Assembly: GCA_031282605.1 (NCBI GenBank)
Contig: JAITDK010000068.1
Coordinates: 1-12,323 of the forward strand
Direction: 5' to 3'
Source of the DNA: Oscillospiraceae bacterium
Lineage (GTDB): Bacteria > Bacillota > Clostridia > Christensenellales > Aristaeellaceae
Length of the DNA stretch: 12,323 nucleotides
In this document: positions 6,927 through 12,323 of the stretch, one piece after another
How positions within the stretch are numbered: position 1 is the first letter of the stretch
How the letters are laid out: every line of letters begins with the position of its first letter
Translations under genes and position numbers: made by a program
The notes under the pieces: generated by a model
The model's database searches: none
Seen by the model: the letters and a program-made list of their open reading frames with translations, nothing else
What the model was told of the DNA's origin: nothing

Positions 6927-7003
6927 GTACCTGTAGCTCAGTTGGATAGAGCGACAGACTCCGACTCTGTAGGCCGCAGGTTCGAATCCTGTCAGGTACA
7001 CCA
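6927..7003 (+). tRNA. tRNA-Arg (anticodon CCG)
   Basis: This is a complete 77-nt cloverleaf with encoded CCA. The acceptor stem pairs GTACCTG (6927-6933) with CAGGTAC, followed by discriminator A and CCA at 7001-7003. The D arm is GCTC / GAGC. The anticodon stem ACAGA / TCTGT encloses CTCCGAC, so U33 precedes anticodon CCG at 6961-6963, which reads the arginine codon CGG. The T arm has TTCGAAT. A CGG-reading tRNA suits a GC-rich genome. The gene has its own promoter and terminator and is single, not part of a tRNA cluster. Confidence 0.97.
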
Positions 7004-7063
7004 AAAGGAACAGGCGAACCCGACCCGGGCGTTTTTGCCCGGGAGGCGTTCGCTTTTCCTTTC
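7004..7063 (+). terminator. Hairpin terminator after tRNA-Arg, possibly bidirectional
   Basis: The core stem CCCGGGC (7024-7030) / GCCCGGG (7037-7043) encloses a GTTTTT loop. It is extended by GCGAAC (7014-7019) / GTTCGC (7048-7053) and AAAGG (7004-7008) / CCTTT (7058-7062), giving a long interrupted stem. The plus-strand 3' side is T-rich (CTTTTCCTTTC). The structure also lies downstream of the convergent minus-strand ABC operon, whose transcripts would meet TTTT only at the far end, so it may stop both. Confidence 0.75.
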
Positions 7064-7088
7064 TATAATGGAGCAGGTTTATACTGCG

Positions 7089-7177
7089 CCACGATAGTCT
7101 ATCTCGTAACGCAACCCGTCCCCCAATCCTCGTCGTCCTCTCAGGGGGATGCCGCCGCAGCGATAGAGGGGGCGTCC
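7089..7177 (-). repeat. Intergenic palindromic repeat element, copy 2 (directly after beta-propeller gene stop)
   Basis: Read on the minus strand it starts right at the TAG stop with GGACGCCCCCTC, then GCGGCGGCATCCCCCTGAGA, matching the start of the element after rseP. Its far end (7089-7122) matches 27 of 34 positions at 10827-10860 downstream of the binding-protein gene, including identical GTTGCGTTACG and AGACTATC. It therefore joins two repeat modules found separately elsewhere in the window. It has no coding potential. Confidence 0.6.
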
Positions 7178-8056
7178 CTACTCTTCCTTATACCTTACGA
7201 ACGCCAGCCGTCTGGAATCCGGCGCCCATGAGTTAACGTTGAGCGTGCCTTGACCGCCGAACAGCGCCGCCAGCGTCATCGGTTCGCCGCCTTCCGTAGG
7301 CATCAGACGTATTTCTACATGCTTGTTTGCCGGATGATCCCCCGGCTTCACCTCGCTCGCCAGGTATGATATATATGCGATCGTCCTTCCGTCCGGCGAC
7401 GGATGAGCGAACCAGTTGTTGCGTCCGTCCCAGGTCATTCGCGTCTGCTCCGAACCATCGGCTTTCATGCGATACAGCTGCATCAATCCTCCGCGCACGG
7501 AGTTGAACCATATGTATCGCCCGTCCGGCGTGTATTCCGGTCCGTCGCTAAGCCCCGGCTCGAACGTAAGCTGCACCTCTTCGCCGCCCCCTACCGGGAT
7601 CGTATATACATCATACTCGCCGTTACGCTCGGCACAGTATGTCAGCGTCCCGCCGTCCGGCGACCAGCCATGCAGGTAACTGGGCGCGATAGGCGTCGCC
7701 AGCGCCGGAACGCCTGTGTTAAACGGTATGACATACACCCGTGATTGACCATCCTCTACGGTATGATGGCTAACCCCTATCATGGTTCCGTCGGGGGACA
7801 ACACGTGATCGTTGTTGCAGCGGTTACAGAACCCCGTGTCGATTACGGTTATCGCGCCGGTATCCATTTCGTACGAATTGATGCGGCCTCGATCGTTGAA
7901 TATCAACCGCTTGCCGTCGAGCGTCCAGTTTGGAGCCTCTACGCAGTGGTCGAACTCCGCCAGCGTCCTGACGCTCCCCGTCTTGACATCGATAATCTCC
8001 AGGTACGAAACAGCGTCCCGTACAAAGAATGGCTTGCGTTCAGTGATAACATTCAT
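7178..8056 (-). CDS. Cytoplasmic six-bladed beta-propeller protein (TolB/PD40 type), function unknown
   Basis: The 292-aa protein consists of six WD40-like beta-propeller (PD40) repeats. Each is marked by a core such as APNWTLDGKRLIF (41-53), VLSPDGTMIGVS (85-96), WSPDGGTLTYC (131-141), EYTPDGRYIWF (174-184), SPDGRTIAYIS (220-230) and SWAPDSRRLAFV (276-287). There is no signal peptide or membrane helix, so unlike TolB it should be cytoplasmic. Histidines cluster on several blades (SHH 96-98, LHGW, FAHPSP), and CNRC lies at 77-80. The fold is clear but the activity is not. Related propellers include oligogalacturonate lyases (PL22), peptidase N-domains and sugar-binding proteins, but at 292 aa it is shorter than I expect for PL22. 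It starts 14 nt after the VOC gene at an ATG with a weak AGGG site. It is the last gene of the ABC operon, so a role in handling the imported compound is inferred. Confidence 0.8.
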   Translation of the reverse strand: MNVITERKPFFVRDAVSYLEIIDVKTGSVRTLAEFDHCVEAPNWTLDGKRLIFNDRGRINSYEMDTGAITVIDTGFCNRCNNDHVLSPDGTMIGVSHHTVEDGQSRVYVIPFNTGVPALATPIAPSYLHGWSPDGGTLTYCAERNGEYDVYTIPVGGGEEVQLTFEPGLSDGPEYTPDGRYIWFNSVRGGLMQLYRMKADGSEQTRMTWDGRNNWFAHPSPDGRTIAYISYLASEVKPGDHPANKHVEIRLMPTEGGEPMTLAALFGGQGTLNVNSWAPDSRRLAFVRYKEE

Positions 8057-8070
8057 GCATTTACCCTGCC

Positions 8071-8523
8071 TTATCGTTTCGGCTTTATGTTCAGGTTGAC
8101 GCCCAGGTTATCCTCGCTGTCGACAATGGTCCAGCTGCTGCCGGGGTAATAACCGACTGTGCGCATCCCGTAACCCTTGCTCTCTAGTTCCCCGATGATC
8201 GCGTCGCGCCGACCCCCCACCTCGAACCCCAGATGATGCACACCTTGCCCATGCTCTTCCAGGAATTCGCGGAATGTGGAGGGATGCTCGTCCGGTTCAT
8301 GCAGCTCTATTACGAACGGCCCGGCCTTGACGACGGCCAGCTTCAGCCCATAGAAGCCTGGCTCGCCGCGATATGTGAGACCCGGGTTCTCTTTCGGCTC
8401 GTCAACGCGGATGTCGGGCACGGGCACGCCGAACAGTTCCGCCCACTCCCTTGCCGCCTTCTCAATGTCGCGTACCACTATGGCAACCTGAATAAATCCG
8501 TCGAACCCGATAGGGTTATCCAT
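8071..8523 (-). CDS. VOC-fold (glyoxalase/bleomycin resistance superfamily) protein
   Basis: The 150-aa protein has two beta-alpha-beta-beta-beta modules of the vicinal oxygen chelate fold and resembles methylmalonyl-CoA epimerase and glyoxalase-like members. Module 1 starts GFIQVAIVVRDIEKAAREWA and ends FVIELHEP. Module 2 starts GVHHLGFEV and ends NLGVNLNIKPKR. Candidate metal ligands are Gln12, Glu73 and His96/His97. The final strand, where a metal-binding Glu is usual, reads NLGVNLNIK with Asn145, so one ligand may be lost or changed. The ATG at 8523 has AAAAAGGAG 7 nt upstream. It sits between the second permease gene and the propeller gene with short gaps. Isomerisation, epimerisation or lyase chemistry on the imported compound is plausible but the substrate cannot be read from the sequence. 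Confidence 0.85.
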   Translation of the reverse strand: MDNPIGFDGFIQVAIVVRDIEKAAREWAELFGVPVPDIRVDEPKENPGLTYRGEPGFYGLKLAVVKAGPFVIELHEPDEHPSTFREFLEEHGQGVHHLGFEVGGRRDAIIGELESKGYGMRTVGYYPGSSWTIVDSEDNLGVNLNIKPKR

Positions 8524-8574
8524 ACGCTCGCTCCTTTTTAACCCGCACTTAACCTATCTTCGTAATCCCCCTGA

Positions 8575-9474
8575 TTAGCCTTTAACCGAACCCAACACCA
8601 ATCCCGTAGTGAAATACTTTTGCAGGAACGGGTATACCAGCAGTATCGGTATCATACCCAGGAACAGCTGCGCCGCGTTCGTGGTGCGCGCGTTTACCGT
8701 GTTAACGAACCGCTGCAGCGAGTCGCTCATGTTCGTCGCGTTGCGGAAGAACGCCTCTGGGTTTATGACCACCGTGCGCAGGTAACTCTGCAGCGGGTAT
8801 GACTCGATCTTGTTCATATAGATCATGCCGTCATACCAGCTGTTCCAGTGATTGACCAATGAGAACAGGGCGACCGTCGCGATGGTCGGCGTCGATACGG
8901 GCAGCACCAGCGACCACAGCGTGCGCATGTGACCCGCGCCGTCTATGTACGCCGCTTCCATCAATTCCTGAGGCAAGCCGCGTATGTAATTCATTACAAC
9001 CAACATGCTGAATACGGGCAGCGCGCCGGGCAGCACCAGCGACCACAGGCTGTTGATCAGGCGGGTGTAGCGCACTATCAAGTACATCGGGATCATGCCG
9101 GCCTGGAACAATATCGTTATAACGAAAAACCACGAGAACCACTGGCGCGCGCGGAACTCCGTCTTCGACTTGGATAGCGGGTACGCGGTAAGGATGATCA
9201 GCGCCAGATTGACCGCCACGCCCAGCGCGGTACGCTTAACCGAGATCCACAGCGCAGTGGAGAACGCGTTGCTGTGCAGGATAAACTTGTACGCGTCCAC
9301 GTTGAAACCATTCGGCCAGAACGCCACCTCCCGCGCGACTACGGCGATCTTGTTTGAGAACGAGATCGCCAGCAGGTTCACGAACGGCAGCAGGCACAGC
9401 AGCGACGCGGCGATGAGTATCACATGGTTAGCGACGAGAAACGTCTTTCTCGAGGCTGAAACTTTCTTTGCCAT
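8575..9474 (-). CDS. Carbohydrate ABC transporter permease, LplC/YtcP type (CUT1, MalG-like)
   Basis: A 299-aa integral membrane protein with about six hydrophobic helices (near residues 12-36, 75-100, 113-133, 142-163, 190-210 and 264-284). It carries the cytoplasmic EAA loop EAAYIDGAGHMRTLWSLVLP (173-192), which docks on the ATPase, and ends YFTTGLVLGSVKG, a typical ending of LplC/YtcP-type MalG-like permeases. It forms the channel with the permease encoded just upstream. The ATG at 9474 follows AAGGAGGG and lies 18 nt after the partner's stop. No ATPase gene is present in the window; systems of this type commonly share a distant MsmX-like ATPase, which is an inference here. The substrate is unknown, probably an oligosaccharide. 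Confidence 0.93.
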   Translation of the reverse strand: MAKKVSASRKTFLVANHVILIAASLLCLLPFVNLLAISFSNKIAVVAREVAFWPNGFNVDAYKFILHSNAFSTALWISVKRTALGVAVNLALIILTAYPLSKSKTEFRARQWFSWFFVITILFQAGMIPMYLIVRYTRLINSLWSLVLPGALPVFSMLVVMNYIRGLPQELMEAAYIDGAGHMRTLWSLVLPVSTPTIATVALFSLVNHWNSWYDGMIYMNKIESYPLQSYLRTVVINPEAFFRNATNMSDSLQRFVNTVNARTTNAAQLFLGMIPILLVYPFLQKYFTTGLVLGSVKG

Positions 9475-9492
9475 TGCGCCGCCCTCCTTATA

Positions 9493-10422
9493 CTAATAGA
9501 TTCGGTATCCCGCTACGCGATCCGCGAGAAAGTAACTGACTACTATGAACGCGAACGAAACGATCGATTTGAACAGGCCTGCCGCAGTCGAGAGCGCGAA
9601 CTGAGCGTTCTGGATGCCCAGGCGGTACACGAACGTATCCAGTATATCGCCGGTTGTATACACCGCGGGGCTGTATGTGTTGTATATCTGGTCGAAGCCG
9701 CCGTTGAGTACGTTCGCCATGCTCAAGACAGTCATCAGTACTATCGTGGTCATGATGCCGGGCAGCGTGATCGCGAGCGTTTGCCGCCATCGTCCCGCGC
9801 CGTCTATCTCCGCCGACTCATACAGCGACGGATCGATGCCGGTCAAGGCCGCAAGATATATAACCGAGCCGAAGCCGAAACTCTTCCATACCTCTGTGAC
9901 GACCATTGTGATTGGATAGGCGGTCTTGTCGCCCAGGAAGAACACCGGACCTACGCCCAGCTTACTCAAAGCCTGGTTAACGATCCCGTTGGACGGCGAA
10001 AGGATATCGACGAACAGTCCGGCCAATATTACCCACGACAGAAAGTTGGGTATATAGACGATGGTTTGGTAGGTGCGCTTAAGTCTGCTGGACGCCACTT
10101 CATTCAGCAGCAAGGCGAATAAGACAGGCACGATTATGCCGCCTATCATCTTGCCCATGGAGATCAGTACGGTGTTGCGTATCACGCCGAATATGTCGGG
10201 CATAGTAAACAGGTTGCGGAAGTTTCGCAGGCCGATCCATTCCGAACCGAACAGGCCTTTTGTGGGCACAAACTTCTGGAACGCAATGACCAAGCCCGCC
10301 ATGGATCCGTAACTGTATACCGCGACAAGCGCCACAGCCGGGATCAGCATCATATACAAAGGAAGCTCGCGCTTGAGCTTATCATGCCGCTTGGCCGGAT
10401 TAACGTTCGCCCGCATGGTCAT
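9493..10422 (-). CDS. Carbohydrate ABC transporter permease, LplB type (CUT1, MalF-like)
   Basis: A 309-aa membrane protein with a basic N-terminus (RHDKLKREL), a first helix (about 21-48) and the LplB-typical segment VPTKGLFGSEWIGLRNFRNL. Further helices follow, with the EAA loop ESAEIDGAGRWRQTLAITLP (202-221), and it ends in YFLADRVAGYRIY, usual for this subfamily. It pairs with the next permease to form the translocation pore. The ATG at 10422 has GAGAGGAGTG upstream; a second ATG two codons later is an alternative. A 539-bp gap separates it from the binding-protein gene on the same strand. The gap is filled with inverted repeats, so the permease genes may have a separate promoter or lower expression than the binding protein. 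Confidence 0.93.
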   Translation of the reverse strand: MTMRANVNPAKRHDKLKRELPLYMMLIPAVALVAVYSYGSMAGLVIAFQKFVPTKGLFGSEWIGLRNFRNLFTMPDIFGVIRNTVLISMGKMIGGIIVPVLFALLLNEVASSRLKRTYQTIVYIPNFLSWVILAGLFVDILSPSNGIVNQALSKLGVGPVFFLGDKTAYPITMVVTEVWKSFGFGSVIYLAALTGIDPSLYESAEIDGAGRWRQTLAITLPGIMTTIVLMTVLSMANVLNGGFDQIYNTYSPAVYTTGDILDTFVYRLGIQNAQFALSTAAGLFKSIVSFAFIVVSYFLADRVAGYRIY

Positions 10423-10440
10423 AGTAGTGACACTCCTCTC

Positions 10441-10545
10441 TGAATCTGCGGATCGAACAGCGTTGCGTTGGGGATGAGGTGGCGTTGCGCTGCGTAAGCG
10501 TCGGCTGTACGCTGCGGCGAGACGCTGTTCGATCTGCGGATCGAA
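10441..10545. promoter_or_regulatory. Paired palindromes upstream of the first permease (candidate operators or mRNA structure)
   Basis: The 14-bp direct repeat ATCTGCGGATCGAA occurs at 10444-10457 and 10532-10545, 88 bp apart. The second copy belongs to the palindrome TTCGATC-TGCG-GATCGAA (10528-10545, 7-bp arms); the first is a one-mismatch version starting TGAATC. In addition GATCGAACAGCGT (10451-10463) and ACGCTGTTCGATC (10522-10534) are perfect 13-bp inverted repeats that could pair in RNA. The proximal copy lies 19 bp upstream of the permease ATG. Confidence 0.5.
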
Positions 10546-10557
10546 GGCGCTTTAAGT

Positions 10558-10627
10558 TACTGGCGCCCCGCCACTATGGTGTAAGATGACAATTCCTTTA
10601 TAGTATTCTCACTGGCGGGGCGCAGTA
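10558..10627. repeat. Long GC-rich inverted repeat
   Basis: GCGCCCCGCCA (10563-10573) is the exact reverse complement of TGGCGGGGCGC (10613-10623). The match extends through TACT / AGTA with one extra G on the left. The arms enclose 39 nt of AT-richer sequence (including AATTCCTTTATAGTATT). There is no T-tract after either arm and the loop is long, so a terminator is unlikely. It could be a miniature element or a folded RNA domain. Confidence 0.55.
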
Positions 10628-10668
10628 GTGAGGGTTTCGATTTCACCGATGATAATTAGCACGATGCG

Positions 10669-10783
10669 TTGGGGAACGCCCCCCCATCCCCCCAAAGGGG
10701 GGTGCACGGGAGTTTCGGGACTCTGTCCCGGACCCTGCGAAGGGCTATCCGCCCTTTCGAATCCTGACCAGGCTTCGCCTGGA
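10669..10783. repeat. Array of four short hairpins (composite palindromic repeat)
   Basis: Four perfect 6-bp stems follow one another: CCCCCC-AAA-GGGGGG (10688-10702), CGGGAC-TCT-GTCCCG (10716-10730), AAGGGC-TATCC-GCCCTT (10740-10756) and CCAGGC-TTC-GCCTGG (10768-10782). The left edge GGGGAACGCCCCC (10669-10681) repeats the core of the element after rseP, here in opposite orientation. The uniform stem size and loops of 3-5 nt mark this as one structured element, not chance. Confidence 0.65.
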
Positions 10784-10826
10784 CCATCGTGATACACATT
10801 CTACTGACTCCGGATTGCCGGTTTTA

Positions 10827-10860
10827 CCTGGATAGTCTGTTCCGTAACGCAACTCGTTCC
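10827..10860 (-). repeat. 34-bp repeat module, second copy of 7089-7122
   Basis: Twenty-seven of 34 positions match 7089-7122, with identical 11-bp CGTAACGCAAC and 8-bp GATAGTCT blocks in the same orientation. Both copies lie downstream of a minus-strand gene of the ABC locus. An 8-bp palindrome-like CCCCTGGGG and purine-rich sequence follow at 10873-10881. Confidence 0.6.
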
Positions 10861-10961
10861 TTCGTTCTAAGCCCCTGGGGAGGTCGGGAGGGGGATCGCA
10901 ATTGAGCGTAGCGAGGGCGCGCAACGCACTTCCCGAAGGCGCGGATGCGCCGCTCGCCGCT

Positions 10962-12323
10962 TTACTCTGCCGGATATAACTTATCCAATTCATCCAGGCA
11001 CTGCCGCCCGCCCGCGCTTAGATAATCTTGCACCCATTGTTCGAAGTAATCGATCGGGCGATCGCCCCTGATAATATCCGTGAACGCCGTCTCCATCATG
11101 CTCTCCCAAACCGAGGAGTTCTGTATGTAGATCTCCGGACGCTCCGTTGACATTAGGCTGTCCACATACGCCCCGTCTGGACGATACTTCTCCAGCGCGA
11201 TCACGCACGAACCCTGTCTGTCGGCGCTCTCGCGGTACATCTGCCCCCACGCGCCGTATCCGGATGTGGTGATGTTGGTGCCATCCTGGAAGCCGATGAT
11301 CTGATCATACAGCGGCTTGACCGATCCCGCGAGGTTATCTTTCGATCCGGCTTCAAACGCCTCCGCCAACTCCTGGGTGTGCAGCTCCGTCGGAATGCCC
11401 ACATAAATCGGGCTCAAACGATACTGCTCGTTATCCCAGTAGTAATAGTAATCCTCCTCGTCTGGCACCTGCACGCATACTTCCTCATACAGGTTCAGTA
11501 TCTTGATTATCGCCTCGGGGTTCTTGCAGTTGGCGTTGACCATAAACACGTCGACCGACTTGTTGCTCTGCTCGCCAACCTTGTACTCTACGCCCTCCGC
11601 CACCGGTACCGCATAAGGCCGCGTGATCGTGCCGTCCGCCGTAAACGTATAGTTAAACGGATGCCACGTTCCCCAGTTGCTGTGGAACATCATGCCATAC
11701 TTGCCGTTGGTTACGTCCGGTTCCATCGTCGCGGTGTCCTTCACGATGAATTCCGGATCGATTACGCCCTCCACGTACAGATCATGCAGCAGCGACAACG
11801 TCTGCTTCATGCCGTCCTGTATGATCGAGGTGGTCATCTCTCCATCCTCATCGCGGTAAAAGAACTCTACGCCGTTGTTGTACGACGGCACGCCGAACCC
11901 GGCCAGGATGCCGTTCGCGCCGCCGAAGTTGTTGGTGAGTATATTCTTATCCAGCGCCAGGCCGAACGTATCGTTCGCGCCGTTTCCGTCCGGATCGTCG
12001 GTAGTGAACCGCTTGGCCAGCGCGATGAACTCATCCATCGTCTTGGGCGCGGTTTCGCCGAGGTTCTCCAGCCAATCGTCGCGGATCCACAAGAACGGCG
12101 CCTGATGGAAGTTGTCGTTCATGTATGGGAAGCCGTACAGGCGGCCGTCGAACGACGCGCCCTCGAAGCAGTCCGGGAAGCGCGTCTGATAGCTTAGCAC
12201 ATCCGCCGACGCGTATTCAGCGAACACTTCCGTGATATCCATCAGATACCCGGCCTCGTACGCCTGCTGGATGAAGCTGCGATCCGCCCAGCGGAACACG
12301 TCCGGCAGATCGCCGGCGGCAAG
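10962..12323 (-). CDS. Extracellular solute-binding protein of a carbohydrate ABC transporter (partial, 5' end outside window)
   Basis: 453 codons are open from the right edge to the TAA at 10962. The frame enters the window as LAAGDLPDVFRWADR, a typical family 1 binding-protein segment (A-S/A-G-D-L-P-D-V), so the GTG at 12299 is internal and the signal peptide and first domain part lie to the right. Recognisable parts are GRLYGFPYM, FLWIRDDWLENLG, PKTMDEFIALAKRF, the calcium-loop-like DDPDGNGANDTFG (about 109-121), and NGKYGMMFHSNWGTW. The size and pattern resemble the LplA/LipO-type lipoproteins of Firmicutes that pair with LplB/LplC permeases. It would be anchored outside the membrane and hand an oligosaccharide to the two permeases downstream. 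The aromatic-rich stretch DYYYYWDNEQYRL suggests sugar stacking, but no substrate can be named. Confidence 0.92.
   Translation of the reverse strand, partial: LAAGDLPDVFRWADRSFIQQAYEAGYLMDITEVFAEYASADVLSYQTRFPDCFEGASFDGRLYGFPYMNDNFHQAPFLWIRDDWLENLGETAPKTMDEFIALAKRFTTDDPDGNGANDTFGLALDKNILTNNFGGANGILAGFGVPSYNNGVEFFYRDEDGEMTTSIIQDGMKQTLSLLHDLYVEGVIDPEFIVKDTATMEPDVTNGKYGMMFHSNWGTWHPFNYTFTADGTITRPYAVPVAEGVEYKVGEQSNKSVDVFMVNANCKNPEAIIKILNLYEEVCVQVPDEEDYYYYWDNEQYRLSPIYVGIPTELHTQELAEAFEAGSKDNLAGSVKPLYDQIIGFQDGTNITTSGYGAWGQMYRESADRQGSCVIALEKYRPDGAYVDSLMSTERPEIYIQNSSVWESMMETAFTDIIRGDRPIDYFEQWVQDYLSAGGRQCLDELDKLYPAE

Larger units (their letters stand above)
10423..10961 (-). other. 539-bp non-coding, repeat-rich gap between binding-protein and permease genes
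   Basis: No convincing gene lies here; the short open frames follow the repeats and have low-complexity Pro/Gly/Arg products. From the binding-protein side it holds GGCGC/GCGCC (10938-10951), the 34-bp module shared with 7089-7122 (10827-10860), an array of four 6-bp-stem hairpins (10688-10782), a long GC-rich inverted repeat (10558-10627), and two copies of a palindrome (10441-10457 and 10528-10545) just before the permease. I found no strong sigma-A promoter and no hairpin followed by a U-tract on the minus strand. Confidence 0.7.

Noticed and set aside
6915..7097. Plus-strand open frame of 60 codons
   Set aside because: It is the tRNA-Arg gene and its terminator read as protein.
7178..8056. 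Oligogalacturonate lyase (PL22) as the identity of the propeller protein
   Set aside because: The protein is shorter than I expect for PL22 and I could not recognise its metal-binding histidine/glutamine pattern; only the propeller fold is supported.
10688..10782. Hairpins considered as rho-independent terminators of the binding-protein gene
   Set aside because: None is followed by a U-tract on the minus strand, and four in a row with similar stems fits a repeat array better.
10609..10797. 62-codon minus-strand open frame between the binding-protein and permease genes
   Set aside because: It runs through the hairpin array, its product is Pro/Gly-rich low complexity, and no binding site fits its start.
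10745..10993. 82-codon minus-strand open frame overlapping the end of the binding-protein gene
   Set aside because: It overlaps the clear coding frame and then follows repeat sequence, with no family resemblance.
1..12323. CRISPR array, prophage, transposase, toxin-antitoxin or defence genes
   Set aside because: None seen on either strand; the coding content is housekeeping and sugar transport genes.

Overview
The window looks like chromosomal DNA of an uncultured, fairly GC-rich member of the Firmicutes, most likely class Clostridia. The grounds are gene order (frr-uppS-cdsA-dxr-rseP-ispG-polC, with a PolC-type replicative polymerase), strong purine-rich ribosome binding sites, frequent TTG/GTG starts, and LplB/LplC-type sugar ABC genes. 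I cannot assign a genus.

Left two thirds (1-6668, all minus strand): one housekeeping operon, read right to left. It encodes ribosome recycling factor (frr), a small PASTA-like protein of unknown role, undecaprenyl diphosphate synthase (uppS), CDP-diglyceride synthase (cdsA), the MEP-pathway enzyme DXP reductoisomerase (dxr), the RseP-type site-2 protease, the MEP-pathway enzyme IspG, and the first 184 codons of PolC, cut by the left edge. A good sigma-A promoter lies just upstream of frr. The operon joins isoprenoid precursor synthesis (dxr, ispG) to its polyprenyl use (uppS) and to phospholipid synthesis (cdsA).

Middle (6684-7063): a plus-strand tRNA-Arg(CCG) gene with a perfect TTGACA-17-TATAAT promoter and a hairpin terminator. 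It is divergent from frr and convergent with the ABC operon.

Right third (7178-12323, all minus strand): a carbohydrate ABC uptake locus, read right to left. It holds a solute-binding protein cut by the right edge, a 539-bp gene-free gap packed with inverted repeats, two LplB/LplC-like permeases, a VOC-fold protein and a cytoplasmic six-bladed beta-propeller protein. No ATPase, regulator or glycoside hydrolase is present in the window, so the substrate is unknown.

No phage, insertion sequence, CRISPR array, toxin-antitoxin or defence genes are visible. The most unusual material is non-coding: a repeat family sitting directly after stop codons, a hairpin array between the binding-protein and permease genes, paired palindromes upstream of the first permease, and a tandemly duplicated Shine-Dalgarno region before rseP. 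Several starts are better placed at non-first or non-ATG codons (frr, ispG, dxr, cdsA, rseP).
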